A DNA stretch of 64,000 nucleotides from Roseiarcus sp963823165 (lineage in GTDB: Bacteria > Pseudomonadota > Alphaproteobacteria > Rhizobiales > Beijerinckiaceae): NCBI GenBank assembly GCA_963823165.1, contig CAWGKV010000040.1, positions 372,001 through 436,000 of the forward strand, in the 5' to 3' direction. The notes under the pieces were generated by a model. That model searched no databases. It had not been told where the DNA came from and saw nothing but the letters and a program-made list of their open reading frames with translations. This document shows positions 34,819-43,591 of this stretch, piece by piece. The number at the start of each line of letters is the position of its first letter. Position 1 is the first letter of the stretch. A program made the translations under genes and the position numbers.

Positions 34819-35873
34819 TGCGAATCCTCATCGCGACCGACGCGTGGCGGCCGCAGGTCAACGGCGTCGTCTCGACGCTGGAGCGGATGAGCCAGGCGGC
34901 CGCCGAGTTCGGCGCGAAGTTCGATTTCCTGACGCCCCAGGGAATGTGGACCGCGCCGATGCCGACCTACCCGGACATTCCCGTGGCGATCACCACGCCG
35001 GGACGGATCGCGCGGAGAATCGAGGAGGCCGCTCCCGACCATATCCATATCGCCACCGAGGGCCCGATCGGCTGGCTGACCAGGCGCTACTGCCTGAAAA
35101 ACAGGCGTTTCTTCACCACGAGCTACCACACCCGCTTTCCCGAATACATTCGGGCCCGCACCGGCATCCCCGAAGCGCTGACCTATGCCGGCCTTCGCCT
35201 TTTTCACGCCCCTTCGGGGACCGTCATGGCCCCGACTCCGACCATCGCCGCGGAGCTCACGAAGCGCGGCTTCAAGAGGGTCCGGCTGTGGACCCGCGGC
35301 GTGGACCATACGCTGTTTCGCCCGCGCGCCGCCGATGTGCTCGACCTGCCGCGGCCGATCTTTCTCTCCGTCGGGAGGATCGCGGTCGAAAAGAACCTCG
35401 AGGCGCTGCTCGACCTCGATCTTCCCGGCTCGACGGTCGTCGTGGGCGACGGGCCGGAGCGGGCGAGCCTCGCGCGCCGCTATCCGCACGCCCATTTCCT
35501 CGGCGCCATGTATGGCGAAGCGCTCGCGGACGTCTACGCCAGCGCCGACGTGTTCGTCTTCCCCTCCCGGACCGACACGTTCGGCATCGTCCTCATCGAG
35601 GCGATGGCGAGCGGCCTGCCGGTCGCGGCCTTTCCCGTCGCGGGTCCGATCGACGTCGTCGGACCGGCCGCCGGCGTCCTCGACGAGGACCTGCGCGCCG
35701 CCTGCCTCAAGGCGTTGACGATCCCGCGCGAGGCGGCGCGCGAATACTCGCTGCGCTTCACCTGGAAAGAGAGCGCCCGACAGTTCCTCGAGAATGTCGA
35801 GGCGTGCCGCGCCAGGCGCGCGCGGCGCGTGTCGAAACGGCTGGTGCGGTCGGCGACCCCCAGCATTCCCTGA
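34818..35873 (+). CDS. GT4-family glycosyltransferase
   Basis: 351 residues, ATG overlapping the preceding stop. The N-terminus MRILIATDAWRPQVNGVVST LE is typical of SqdX/PimB-like GT4 enzymes acting on lipids, with FTTSYHTRFPEYIRARTGIP following. The donor-binding half has FLSVGRIAVEKNLEALLDLD, VVVGDGPERASLARRYP, and the motif FVFPSRTDTFGIVLIEAMAS GLPV. It likely adds a hexose to diacylglycerol or another lipid using a nucleotide sugar. Translational coupling with the phosphoesterase suggests one pathway. The basic C-terminus (CRARRARRVSKRLVRS) may touch the membrane. Confidence 0.9.
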   Translation: MRILIATDAWRPQVNGVVSTLERMSQAAAEFGAKFDFLTPQGMWTAPMPTYPDIPVAITTPGRIARRIEEAAPDHIHIATEGPIGWLTRRYCLKNRRFFTTSYHTRFPEYIRARTGIPEALTYAGLRLFHAPSGTVMAPTPTIAAELTKRGFKRVRLWTRGVDHTLFRPRAADVLDLPRPIFLSVGRIAVEKNLEALLDLDLPGSTVVVGDGPERASLARRYPHAHFLGAMYGEALADVYASADVFVFPSRTDTFGIVLIEAMASGLPVAAFPVAGPIDVVGPAAGVLDEDLRAACLKALTIPREAAREYSLRFTWKESARQFLENVEACRARRARRVSKRLVRSATPSIP

Positions 35874-36066
35874 CGGCGAAGGGGGTCCTCTTCCCGGCGG
35901 CCCAGCTATCCTCGCCGACTTCCGCGCCATCCTGGACGCCGTGGTGGAGGGCGATGGGCGGCCGGCGTCTCGGCCCCTCGGCGGGACCGCCGCTCGCCCC
36001 GGCCGGGACCGTGCACCGTTTGGCGCGCGAGAAGCAATTCCAACGCTTTAGGTGCGAAAAACTGTC

Positions 36067-36282
36067 GTCTCGTAACTCCCAAGCCGCGGTGTTTCGCGGC
36101 ATGCCCCCTCCACCACGCTGCGCGTGGTCCCCCTCCCCCGTTCCGCTAACGCTTCACAGGGGAGGATATGGCCGGCGCCGGCGCGCTCTCCTCCCCTGCG
36201 CAGCGGAGCGGAGCGGGGGAGGGGGACCGCCCAAAGGGCGGTGGAGGGGGCGACGCCCCAACCTGCTTGCGAGTTACGAGAC
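36067..36282. repeat. Composite palindromic repeat with 12-bp inverted ends
   Basis: GTCTCGTAACTC (36067-36078) is exactly complemented by GAGTTACGAGAC (36271-36282). Between them lie arms CCCCCTCCACCACGCTGCGC with GTGGTCCCCCTCCCCC and, later, GGGGGAGGGGGACCGCCCAA with GGGCGGTGGAGGGGG. This is a multi-arm interspersed repeat. The left flank resembles TGTCGCATCGTAACTCCCA at about 1181-1200, before another repeat. Confidence 0.75.
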
Positions 36283-36839
36283 GCAAAGAACAAATACAGA
36301 CAGTAATTTACGCTGGCTTGGCGATCTGCCCTATCACGCTTTCTGAACTGAAAAGCCATCTTCGGCGACTAGCATTCCGTGCCTCCGGGCGCGGAATCAA
36401 TTTTTTCAAGTCCTTGCGGCAGCATTTCCAGCTGGCTTGCAACGCCGCTCGTGTTCGAGCGGCGGCTTCTCGCCCGGCGATCGCGGAAGGTCTGAGGAGG
36501 GAGTCTCAACAGCGCGTTTGATCCTTCGGCCGCCCTGCGCCCCGGACGCTGGAGAAAGGGCCGCCGATCGCGCGCGATGGTCGCGAGCGCGTTTCGTTGA
36601 GGACGACGTGTCGCGCGCGGGGGCTTTGCGCGACCTCAGTGCGGTCAAAGTAGACGGACCAACCCTGGATGCGGTGCGGACCGGCCTCGAGTTCGGCTCG
36701 GCAACGCGCCCCCACGACGAGGTGTTGGCGAATGGCGAGTTGTGTGACGACGATCACAGTAGATCCTTTTGGCTTGTGCCAACGCTGTTAACCGAAGTCT
36801 TGGTCGATGGTCTGTTACTCGACCTGAATGGAGGCTTCC
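36283..36839. other. Upstream region of the large EXORDIUM-like gene, no gene seen
   Basis: With the preceding repeat this makes about 960 bases without a supported gene after the glycosyltransferase. An open frame at 36437-36943 has no recognisable domain and overlaps the next gene. The lower-GC stretch 36740-36830 probably carries the promoter of the 36840 gene. Confidence 0.45.
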
Positions 36840-39800
36840 ATGAAGCGCGCGAGCAAAACCAGGAAGACAAGCCGCGTCAGACACCACGTATCTCCAGGCG
36901 GCATCGCCCGTCATCCCGACTCTTTCGAACAAGCGGGAGCTGATGAGATCTTCGCGAGCGCAAACTACACGGTCACCGGCACAACCGACGGCGGTGACGC
37001 GCTCCTAACCAACGTAGAAGTAACAGTCATCTTCTGGGGAGATTATTGGAACGTTACTTCTCCGGCGCCGAGCGTTTCCGTCGCCAACTACTTTACGGCT
37101 TTTTCGGGTGTGGTCACCGGGCCGTATATGACCAGACTGAACCAGTACCGGGGGTTGGGCCCAGGCACCATGCTGGGTCAGTTCATTGTGCCGTCCGCGA
37201 AGAACGCGAGCAACGTCACTATGCCTGCCAACGGGTACACCGATGCCGACGTCGAGTTCATGCTCACCAATTTTTTTCAGAACAACCCGAACGTCGCCCC
37301 AGCTAATGGGCATAATAGATTTTACGCGGTGATCTCGCCACCCGGCCTCAATAACGCTCTTTCCTTCGGAGGCCAACACCAGCATTTCACGTTCAACAGC
37401 ATCGGCTGTGTGTACGCCTGGGTCAATGGAAACGATAGCCTTGGGGACGTAGCTGTGTTCGGTCACGAGCTCGTCGAAAGCTGCAGTAACCCCACCTTAC
37501 GTGACGGATCCTCAAGCGGAAATGGGATCAAGGCTCCCGGAACCGATAGCAGCGGCAACCCCATATCGGACGGCAGCGACGAGATCGGCGACGCTTGCGA
37601 GCAAGGTTCCGGCTTCGCGACCGTTTGGGTCAACCAACTTCAATGTACTTTGCAGGGTTACTGGAGCAAGGCCGACAACGCCTGCGTCCTGCCGCTTGGC
37701 GCGGTAACCCTGTTGATGAACAAGAACACTTTCGGAAAGGACGAAGTCCAGGAGGCGATCAATAACGCGCTTCCTGGAGCCACGCAGGCCATCTTCGCGA
37801 ACGCCTTTTGGGTGGCGCTGGATGAGTACAGCCAGAACACTTTGAGTTCATTCAATATCACGATCCCGACGCCAACCTTCTCCGATTTGAACGGCAACCC
37901 GGTGACCATCTCCGGAGTGAGCATTCAGTTGACTCCGGCGACGTCGTCCGCGCCCAACCCGGTGCTGGAGGCTCCGGCTGACAGCACGTCCATACAGCGC
38001 ATGCGATGGTCATTCGATGTCCTGTTCGATATCCCTTTGCAGCCAACCTTTCCGTCGGAATATCTGTTGAACGCGACCTTCCTGATGGATGGTAACCAGC
38101 CTCCGGGGGGCACGCAGGGGCATTCGCAGGATGTTGTCAACTTTGATTTGCTGGCCGGCGCGGATCCCTATTTCTCAAACATCGATGTCGAAGACAGCAG
38201 CGCCGTCTCGTACTTGAGCCAGGACCTGCGGGCATGCATGGTTGTTGCAGGAGGGTCCGCCCTGCCCAACGATCCCAACGCGCCCGTCTTTTCGGCCGGC
38301 AACTCGCCCTACACATACATTCAAACTTTGCTGGCCTATTTGAACAACTCCACGGCCTATACGTTTCCCGTGCCCCCGACTTCGCCCGATCCCCTGAATG
38401 GTCTGACCAACCAGTCCGGATACGAAACCGGCGTCACCTCGGTGACGGCGCTGGATAGCGCCGGCAATCAGAACTACAATTTTGCCATCGCCCGCGTGCG
38501 AATGACCAGCGATGCCCAGGGTGTCCCGGGAGAGGCGTTGAACACTCGCGTCTTCTTCCGCTTGTGGACCGCCCCTTCCTTCGACACCGACTACAATCCC
38601 AACACGACCTATCCCAGTACGCTCGGCGCTATATCTGGCAGCCCTGATTTCAATTTGCCCATTGCGCCTCTGCCATCCGGCAACCTGACCGACCCTTCCG
38701 GGCAGAGCCTTCAAACCGCGCCCTTCTTTGCGACCGCCGGAGGCGGCAGCGATTACGACCCCACCTTCAACACCTCCACGCGAAACAACAATATTCAGAC
38801 GATCGAGATACCCACGACGCTAGGCCAGGACAGCGTGTGGACCTATTATGGCTGTTATCTCGATGTCTATAACGCGAGCAACAATTCGCTATACCCAGGC
38901 ACGCACCATTGTCTTGTAGGGCAAATTGCATACGATAACGCCCCGATCCCGTTCTCCAGCTCGACTACGACCACCACCGGCAACTGCGACAAACTTGCTC
39001 AACGCAACCTAGAGGTGACCAAGTCGGGAAATCCCGGTCCGGCCCCCACTCACCGCGTGCCGCAGGCGTTCGACACCAGGCCAAGCCAGCCATTCACAAG
39101 CGCTGCTGGAAGAATGACGGGCGTCCCCGACGAGATCATGATCGATTGGGGCTCCACTCCGCTTGGAAGCACCGCGTACATTTACTGGCCGCAGGTCCTG
39201 GCGTCGGATGTGATCGGCCTCGCCTCCCAGCTTTACGTCACACATTTCCTTACGGCGGCGGACGCCAACACCATAAAATGCAAGACGGTGAAGGGCGCGA
39301 CTTACATCCCCGTGCCGTCGGCGACCAACCAGAATTTTGCGGGGCTTTTTACAATCGATCTGCCGATCGGCGTCACCCAAGGCGAAGTTTTTAAAATCGT
39401 AGTAAGACGGCTCACAACCAAGACCGTGCCGTCCTCTTCAACCATAGCAAGCATCGCCAGGAGCGCAAGGTCGCCGATCCTTCGCCCCGTCCGCATGGTG
39501 ACCGGGGCATTCCAGGTGACCATTCCCGTCACTACAGAGGCGGATCTGCTCGCGGGCGATGAAAACACCCTGGCCGTATTGAAGTGGCGTTTGCAGCAAA
39601 TGTCGCCGGTGTACCGCTGGCGCCCTGTCGTCAAGAGGCACATCGAATACCTGTCTTCCAGGATCGACGCTTCGGGAGGCAATGCCTCCTCCATTCCGCC
39701 GTCACTTAATGGCTGGCCCGTGGGCTCGGAGAGGCGTCCGCACCCAGTTGGAGAGGAGGATTGCACCGGCAAGGTTGTCGAAGTCATCTTCGACTGTTTT

Positions 39801-39974
39801 GGTGATTTCGAGGGATTCGTTATCGAGAGTTGCTGCTCCAACCACCATCGTTTCAAATCCCGAGAGAGGGCCGTCGGGGAGCTCGTGCTGCGTGCCTGCA
39901 GTCTTCGCTGGACAATCAGCGTTTGCTCTGTGGAGCACGGCAATAAGATCTGTGGAATAAGGGTGCTTGGCTGA
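36840..39974 (+). CDS. Large protein with EXORDIUM-like HELVE domain and conserved C-terminal modules
   Basis: 1,044 residues. The ATG at 36840 has GGAGG five bases upstream; the ATG at 36828 lacks one. Residues about 50-290 resemble the EXORDIUM/Phi-1 family: VEVTVIFWGDYWNV, a Gly/Asn-rich middle, AVFGHELVESCSNPTLRDG (H209-E-L-V-E213) and DEIGDACEQ (E248). The HExxE plus EIGD pattern suggests a metal site, possibly a metallopeptidase. Residues about 290-740 are beta-rich and Asn/Thr/Pro-rich. Residues about 790-960 hold IDWGSTPLGSTAYIYWP and VTGAFQVTIPVTTEADLLAG, and the last 70 hold GKVVEVIFDCFGDFEGFVIE SCC. There is no clear signal peptide. Codon use is less GC-rich than in neighbours, suggesting transfer. 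Function is unknown. Confidence 0.8.
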   Translation: MKRASKTRKTSRVRHHVSPGGIARHPDSFEQAGADEIFASANYTVTGTTDGGDALLTNVEVTVIFWGDYWNVTSPAPSVSVANYFTAFSGVVTGPYMTRLNQYRGLGPGTMLGQFIVPSAKNASNVTMPANGYTDADVEFMLTNFFQNNPNVAPANGHNRFYAVISPPGLNNALSFGGQHQHFTFNSIGCVYAWVNGNDSLGDVAVFGHELVESCSNPTLRDGSSSGNGIKAPGTDSSGNPISDGSDEIGDACEQGSGFATVWVNQLQCTLQGYWSKADNACVLPLGAVTLLMNKNTFGKDEVQEAINNALPGATQAIFANAFWVALDEYSQNTLSSFNITIPTPTFSDLNGNPVTISGVSIQLTPATSSAPNPVLEAPADSTSIQRMRWSFDVLFDIPLQPTFPSEYLLNATFLMDGNQPPGGTQGHSQDVVNFDLLAGADPYFSNIDVEDSSAVSYLSQDLRACMVVAGGSALPNDPNAPVFSAGNSPYTYIQTLLAYLNNSTAYTFPVPPTSPDPLNGLTNQSGYETGVTSVTALDSAGNQNYNFAIARVRMTSDAQGVPGEALNTRVFFRLWTAPSFDTDYNPNTTYPSTLGAISGSPDFNLPIAPLPSGNLTDPSGQSLQTAPFFATAGGGSDYDPTFNTSTRNNNIQTIEIPTTLGQDSVWTYYGCYLDVYNASNNSLYPGTHHCLVGQIAYDNAPIPFSSSTTTTTGNCDKLAQRNLEVTKSGNPGPAPTHRVPQAFDTRPSQPFTSAAGRMTGVPDEIMIDWGSTPLGSTAYIYWPQVLASDVIGLASQLYVTHFLTAADANTIKCKTVKGATYIPVPSATNQNFAGLFTIDLPIGVTQGEVFKIVVRRLTTKTVPSSSTIASIARSARSPILRPVRMVTGAFQVTIPVTTEADLLAGDENTLAVLKWRLQQMSPVYRWRPVVKRHIEYLSSRIDASGGNASSIPPSLNGWPVGSERRPHPVGEEDCTGKVVEVIFDCFGDFEGFVIESCCSNHHRFKSRERAVGELVLRACSLRWTISVCSVEHGNKICGIRVLG

Positions 39975-40277
39975 GCCGCGTCCAGCGCCTGATTGATTTG
40001 GCCGGTTGCACGCTGCGTAAGGCAACCCTACTCGGTGCGCCTCAGGCTGATGTCCATCCTGAACCTGACCTTCGGTCTACGCCCGAAACCCTTCACCAAA
40101 CCTGAAGTTCAAACAGCCCGACCGCCGCGATCATTCATCTCGGCGGGTCGGGGAACAGAGCTCCCGCGCGAGGAATCTGCGGACGCGACCTCGTGTCGCC
40201 TTGGCGGCGTCGGCGGTGATGGCTAAGCGTGCGGCGTTTCGGCGACTGCGCGAGGCAAAGAGACCCCTGTGGGACAC

Positions 40278-40520
40278 ATGACCGCGGAAAGACAGGTCGC
40301 CTCGGCGGCGCCTGCCATCGTCGAGGCCTGGCGGTGCATCGGCTGCGGCCGGATCGAGGGGCCGCAGCCCTGCATCGGCGTCTGCGAGGACAGAAAGGTC
40401 CGCCTGGTCTTCGCCGCCGACTACGAAGCTGCGCTCGCGCTGCTGCGCGAAACGGAAGAGAAGGCGGCCGCCTTGGAAGGCCTCGTCCGCCGCCTCGCGC
40501 AGACCCGCCCGCGCGCGTGA
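40278..40520 (+). CDS. Small CxxC protein, prematurely stopped
   Basis: 80 residues from the ATG at 40278. The core AWRCIGCGRIEGPQPCIGVC EDRKVRLVFA contains Cys residues (CxxC...C...C) that could hold zinc. The family is known from Rhizobiales hypotheticals, where the text continues with a WExSYxALQxEA helix. Here RLAQTRPRA ends in TGA at 40518, and AWEQSYKALQKEAQRALAAI continues in the same frame immediately after. So either a nonsense change shortened the protein or the stop is read through. The zinc-binding part is intact. The role is unknown. Confidence 0.65.
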   Translation: MTAERQVASAAPAIVEAWRCIGCGRIEGPQPCIGVCEDRKVRLVFAADYEAALALLRETEEKAAALEGLVRRLAQTRPRA

Positions 40521-40711
40521 GCTTGGGAGCAGAGTTACAAGGCGTTGCAGAAAGAGGCGCAGCGCGCGCTGGCGGCGATTTCTCGGGCGCGCTTCTTCTA
40601 TGTCCGCTGTGGTTCCATTCGACGCCGAGCGGCCGGCGCCGCGAGCGCTTCGCGCCTGCTTCTCCCGCAATCCGCAGGTCAAGCTAGGTCGAGCCCGGGG
40701 AGGAGAAGGGC

Positions 40712-41161
40712 CTACTCCTCCGGCAGCACGCCCTTCTTGAAGATGAAGCAGCCGTAGTGGCGGCGTTCGCCGGTGACGACGATGGCGAAGGCTTCGGCGG
40801 CGCGCTCGTAGAAGGCGAAGCGCTCGATGCCGGAGAGCGGCTGGCGGCGGCCGACCGCGCGGTCGATCGCCTGCTGCACTTCCTGCTGGACGGCCGGCAC
40901 CGCGACCGGATCGCCGCTCACCTCCATCCGCAAGGCCGGGTCGGGCACGAAACTGTCGAGCGGCATCACCGACAGCACCGCCTCGACCGCGCGCGCCGCC
41001 GAAACGCCTCCCATCAGGATCGGCTGGCCGGTGATGGTCGAGCTCGCGGTCGAGGCCGCAGGGAAGTTCGCATCGACAATGGCGATCTCGTCGCCGTGTC
41101 CCATGCGGCGCAGCGCGTAAAGCAGGTCCGCGTCCAGCAGCGGATCGATTCCCCAAAGCAT
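40712..41161 (-). CDS. fucU: RbsD/FucU family sugar mutarotase
   Basis: 149 residues from the ATG at 41161, preceded by GGGAGG at seven bases. MLWGIDPLLDADLLYALRRM GHGDEIAIVDANFPA contains the catalytic His and Asp region of RbsD/FucU. FVPDPALRMEVSGDP and RHYGCFIFKKGVL at the end match FucU rather than RbsD. The enzyme interconverts alpha and beta anomers of L-fucose or a similar sugar. No other fucose genes are nearby, so the substrate is uncertain. Confidence 0.88.
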   Translation of the reverse strand: MLWGIDPLLDADLLYALRRMGHGDEIAIVDANFPAASTASSTITGQPILMGGVSAARAVEAVLSVMPLDSFVPDPALRMEVSGDPVAVPAVQQEVQQAIDRAVGRRQPLSGIERFAFYERAAEAFAIVVTGERRHYGCFIFKKGVLPEE

Positions 41162-41244
41162 GATGGCCTCCCAGGCGTCGTTGATCGGGGTGAGGATAGC
41201 GGGATTGGGGCGGTCGGCAAGAGGCAGTCGGCAGTCGAGGGCGC

Positions 41245-41390
41245 TCCCTTCTCCCGTTTGGGAGAAGGGTCGGGGATGAGGGCTCAGGCGGGCGAGGTTG
41301 TCCGCGATGGCGCCTGGCGGAAACTTTCGGCGGCGCGGTTCCCTCATCCGGCGCTTCGCGCCACCTTCTCCCGAACGGGAGAAGGGGTCC
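41245..41390. repeat. TTCTCCCG...GGGAGAAGG interspersed repeat reaching into tilS
   Basis: CCCTTCTCCCGTTTGGGAGA AGGG and GATGAGGG at the left, and CCCTCATCCGGCGCTTCGCG CCACCTTCTCCCGAACGGGA GAAGG at the right, form nested palindromes. The right arm overlaps the 3' end of tilS and supplies its last codons (TPSPVREKVARSAG). Confidence 0.85.
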
Positions 41391-42393
41391 CCGCCTTCGG
41401 CCTTTTCCGCGCCGGCTCCGGCCCGAAACCCAGTCTCCCGTCCGCGCCGAGCCGGACCAGCGCGCCGCCGAGGGTGGCGGCGAGCGGCCGTCCGGCGGCG
41501 AGCGCGTCGCGCAGGCTGAGAGCCAGCGCCTCGACCTTTTCCAAGCCGATCCGGCTTTCGTCGCGCCCGCCGGCCGCAGCGATGCGCCGCGCGAGCACCC
41601 GCTGGACGATCGCGATCGGCTCGGCAAACAGGATTTTGGCGTCGATCGGGCCATCGGCGCCGAGCCTCGCCTCGACTTCGGCCGTCATTTTCTCGAGCGC
41701 TTGGTCTGCTTCCGCCGCCCGCCGCGCGAGGCGGACGAGGCCCTGCGAATGCAGGCCTTCCTCGCTGAGGCTGTCGAGCAGCGCCCGCAGGCGCGGCCGG
41801 GCGAAACGCGGATCTGCGTTGGACGGGTCGTTGGCGAAGGGCGCGCCGCGGGCGCGGCAGAAGGCGACGAGGTCGCTTTTCGCGACGCCGAGCAGCGGGC
41901 GCGCGATCGTCACGCCGTCGCGCTCGCTCATCGCCTCCATGCCGCTCAAACCGGCCAGGCCCGAGCCGCGAAAGAGGCGGAAAAGCACGGTCTCGGCCTG
42001 ATCGTCCGCGTGGTGCGCGGTCGCGATCGCGTCGGCGCCGATCGCCCGCGCGTGCTCGATGAGGAGCCGGTAGCGGGCCTCGCGGGCGCGCTCCTGCACC
42101 CGGGTCGAGGGCTTCACGCCTGTCCAGACGAGGGTCTTGTGCGGGACGCCGAGCCGCGCGGAGAGCGCCGCGACCGTCTCCGCCTCGGCCGCGCTTGCCG
42201 CCCTCAAGCCGTGATCGACGGTCGCGGCGGCGATGCGGGCGCCGCGCCGCGCCGCCCATTCGGCGGCCATCAGGAGAAGGGCGGTCGAGTCGGGGCCGCC
42301 CGAGACGGCGAGCAGCGTCCGTGCCGCGAGAAGCCTCGCGAAAAGCGCATCGACTTGCGCCGGCGACAGCGGGTCTGCGCCTTCGGCGCTCAA
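41344..42393 (-). CDS. tilS: tRNA(Ile)-lysidine synthase
   Basis: 349 residues if the TTG at 42393 is the start; AAGGA lies six bases before it, inside the end of cpoB. The PP-loop TLLAVSGGPDSTALLLMAAE binds ATP. VDHGLRAASAAEAE, ATAHHADDQAETVLFRLFRG and RPLLGVAKSDLVAFCRARGA PFANDPSNADPRFARPRLR are conserved TilS blocks. It converts C34 of tRNA-Ile(CAU) to lysidine, an essential step in reading AUA. The last 14 residues are encoded by an interspersed repeat. The gene overlaps cpoB by four bases; the usual downstream ftsH is absent. Confidence 0.93.
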   Translation of the reverse strand: MSAEGADPLSPAQVDALFARLLAARTLLAVSGGPDSTALLLMAAEWAARRGARIAAATVDHGLRAASAAEAETVAALSARLGVPHKTLVWTGVKPSTRVQERAREARYRLLIEHARAIGADAIATAHHADDQAETVLFRLFRGSGLAGLSGMEAMSERDGVTIARPLLGVAKSDLVAFCRARGAPFANDPSNADPRFARPRLRALLDSLSEEGLHSQGLVRLARRAAEADQALEKMTAEVEARLGADGPIDAKILFAEPIAIVQRVLARRIAAAGGRDESRIGLEKVEALALSLRDALAAGRPLAATLGGALVRLGADGRLGFGPEPARKRPKAGTPSPVREKVARSAG

Positions 42394-43400
42394 CAATGGT
42401 CCTTGGCCATTTCCCGCTCGGCGAGCTTCTTCACCGAAGAGGTCGCGTTCGGATAGCGCTTGTCGAATTCGGCGAAGGTGGCGCAGGCCTGCCCGGCGTT
42501 GCCGAGCGCCGCCAGCGCCTGGCCGAGACGCACCATGCTCTCCGGCGCGCGCGACGACCTTCCGTAGTCGGTCGTCACCTTCAGGTATTGTTCGGCCGCC
42601 TCCCGCGGGCGCGAGCGCTGAAAGTAGGTCTCGCCGATGTAGAAGATCGCGTCGGGGGTCAGCCGATGGCCTACGTTGGCGGTCATGAACGACTTGAACC
42701 CTTCTTCGGCCTGCTGGTACTGGCCGCTCTGAAACGCCTGAAGGGCGGTGTTGAACTGTTCCCGGGGGACGTCGAGCATCGCGACGCCGGTTCCTGTGAT
42801 CGTCGGCCCCGTCGGAGGCGGCGGCGGGGCCGGGCTCCGCCCGAGCTCGAGCGGCGGTCCCGCCGGCGGGACGGAACGGACGAGCGGGGCGCTCGGCGTG
42901 GTGGTCCCCAGCGGCTGCGGCGCGCCCGGCGCATTCGGCTCGGCATTGGGGTCGAAGGCGTCCGATCTCCTCGGCCTCACGGTGACCGGCGCCTCGATCA
43001 CCGTCACCGGAGGGGCGCCGACGGAAGGAGGCATGACGGCGGCCGGCGCCGAGGCCACCGGCTGAGGCGGTTCGCCGGACCGCTCGCCGAACCGATATTC
43101 GACGTCCTGGCGGAACTTCTGGAACTGATCCTCCAGCCGGCGCTCGGCGTTCTCCAGCTGCTCGATGCGGCCGTTCGCCTGGCGCAACTCCTCCTCCAGC
43201 CGGTTGATCCTGAGGACCAGCCCCGCCTCCTGGTCCTCGTCCGCCTGTCCGCCGCCGGGAACGTCGGCTGGCGGCGCCATCGGTGTGGTCTGCGGAGGCT
43301 GGCGGTGGAAAAAGTCGAAGCCCTGAGGGTGCGCCGGGGTAGCGACGGCGACCCAGACCAGCGTTGCTGCAGCCGCCAGTCGGACGCGCTTCCCGGTCAT
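42390..43400 (-). CDS. cpoB: Cell division coordinator CpoB (YbgF)
   Basis: 336 residues from the ATG at 43400, with a signal peptide (RLAAAATLVWVAVATPAHPQ). A coiled coil follows (INRLEEELRQANGRIEQLEN AERRLEDQFQKF), as in the trimerisation helix of YbgF, then a long Pro-rich linker and three TPR-like repeats (ALQAFQSGQYQQAEEGFKSF, IFYIGETYFQRSRPREAAEQ, QALAALGNAGQACATFAEFD KRYP). CpoB links TolA and PBP1B to time outer-membrane constriction with septal peptidoglycan synthesis. It lies between pal and tilS, as in most alphaproteobacteria. Confidence 0.93.
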   Translation of the reverse strand: MTGKRVRLAAAATLVWVAVATPAHPQGFDFFHRQPPQTTPMAPPADVPGGGQADEDQEAGLVLRINRLEEELRQANGRIEQLENAERRLEDQFQKFRQDVEYRFGERSGEPPQPVASAPAAVMPPSVGAPPVTVIEAPVTVRPRRSDAFDPNAEPNAPGAPQPLGTTTPSAPLVRSVPPAGPPLELGRSPAPPPPPTGPTITGTGVAMLDVPREQFNTALQAFQSGQYQQAEEGFKSFMTANVGHRLTPDAIFYIGETYFQRSRPREAAEQYLKVTTDYGRSSRAPESMVRLGQALAALGNAGQACATFAEFDKRYPNATSSVKKLAEREMAKDHC

Positions 43401-43591
43401 GCAAATGTCCACGCGGCTAAACCCGGACGGTGTATTCGGCAAACCGAGAAACCTAAGCAATTCCAGAACCTCATCTGCGGCGCCGCGAGCGCTTTCACCC
43501 AACCATCTGGGCGGCAAGGGCGGCGTGGACGGCCGGGACAATCCCCGGACCAGTCCGGGGACGGCCATGACGGCCGCAGCTGTTTCCGGCT

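Noticed and set aside
36437..36943. 168-codon frame before the EXORDIUM-like gene
   Set aside because: It overlaps the real start at 36840 and its product has no recognisable features.
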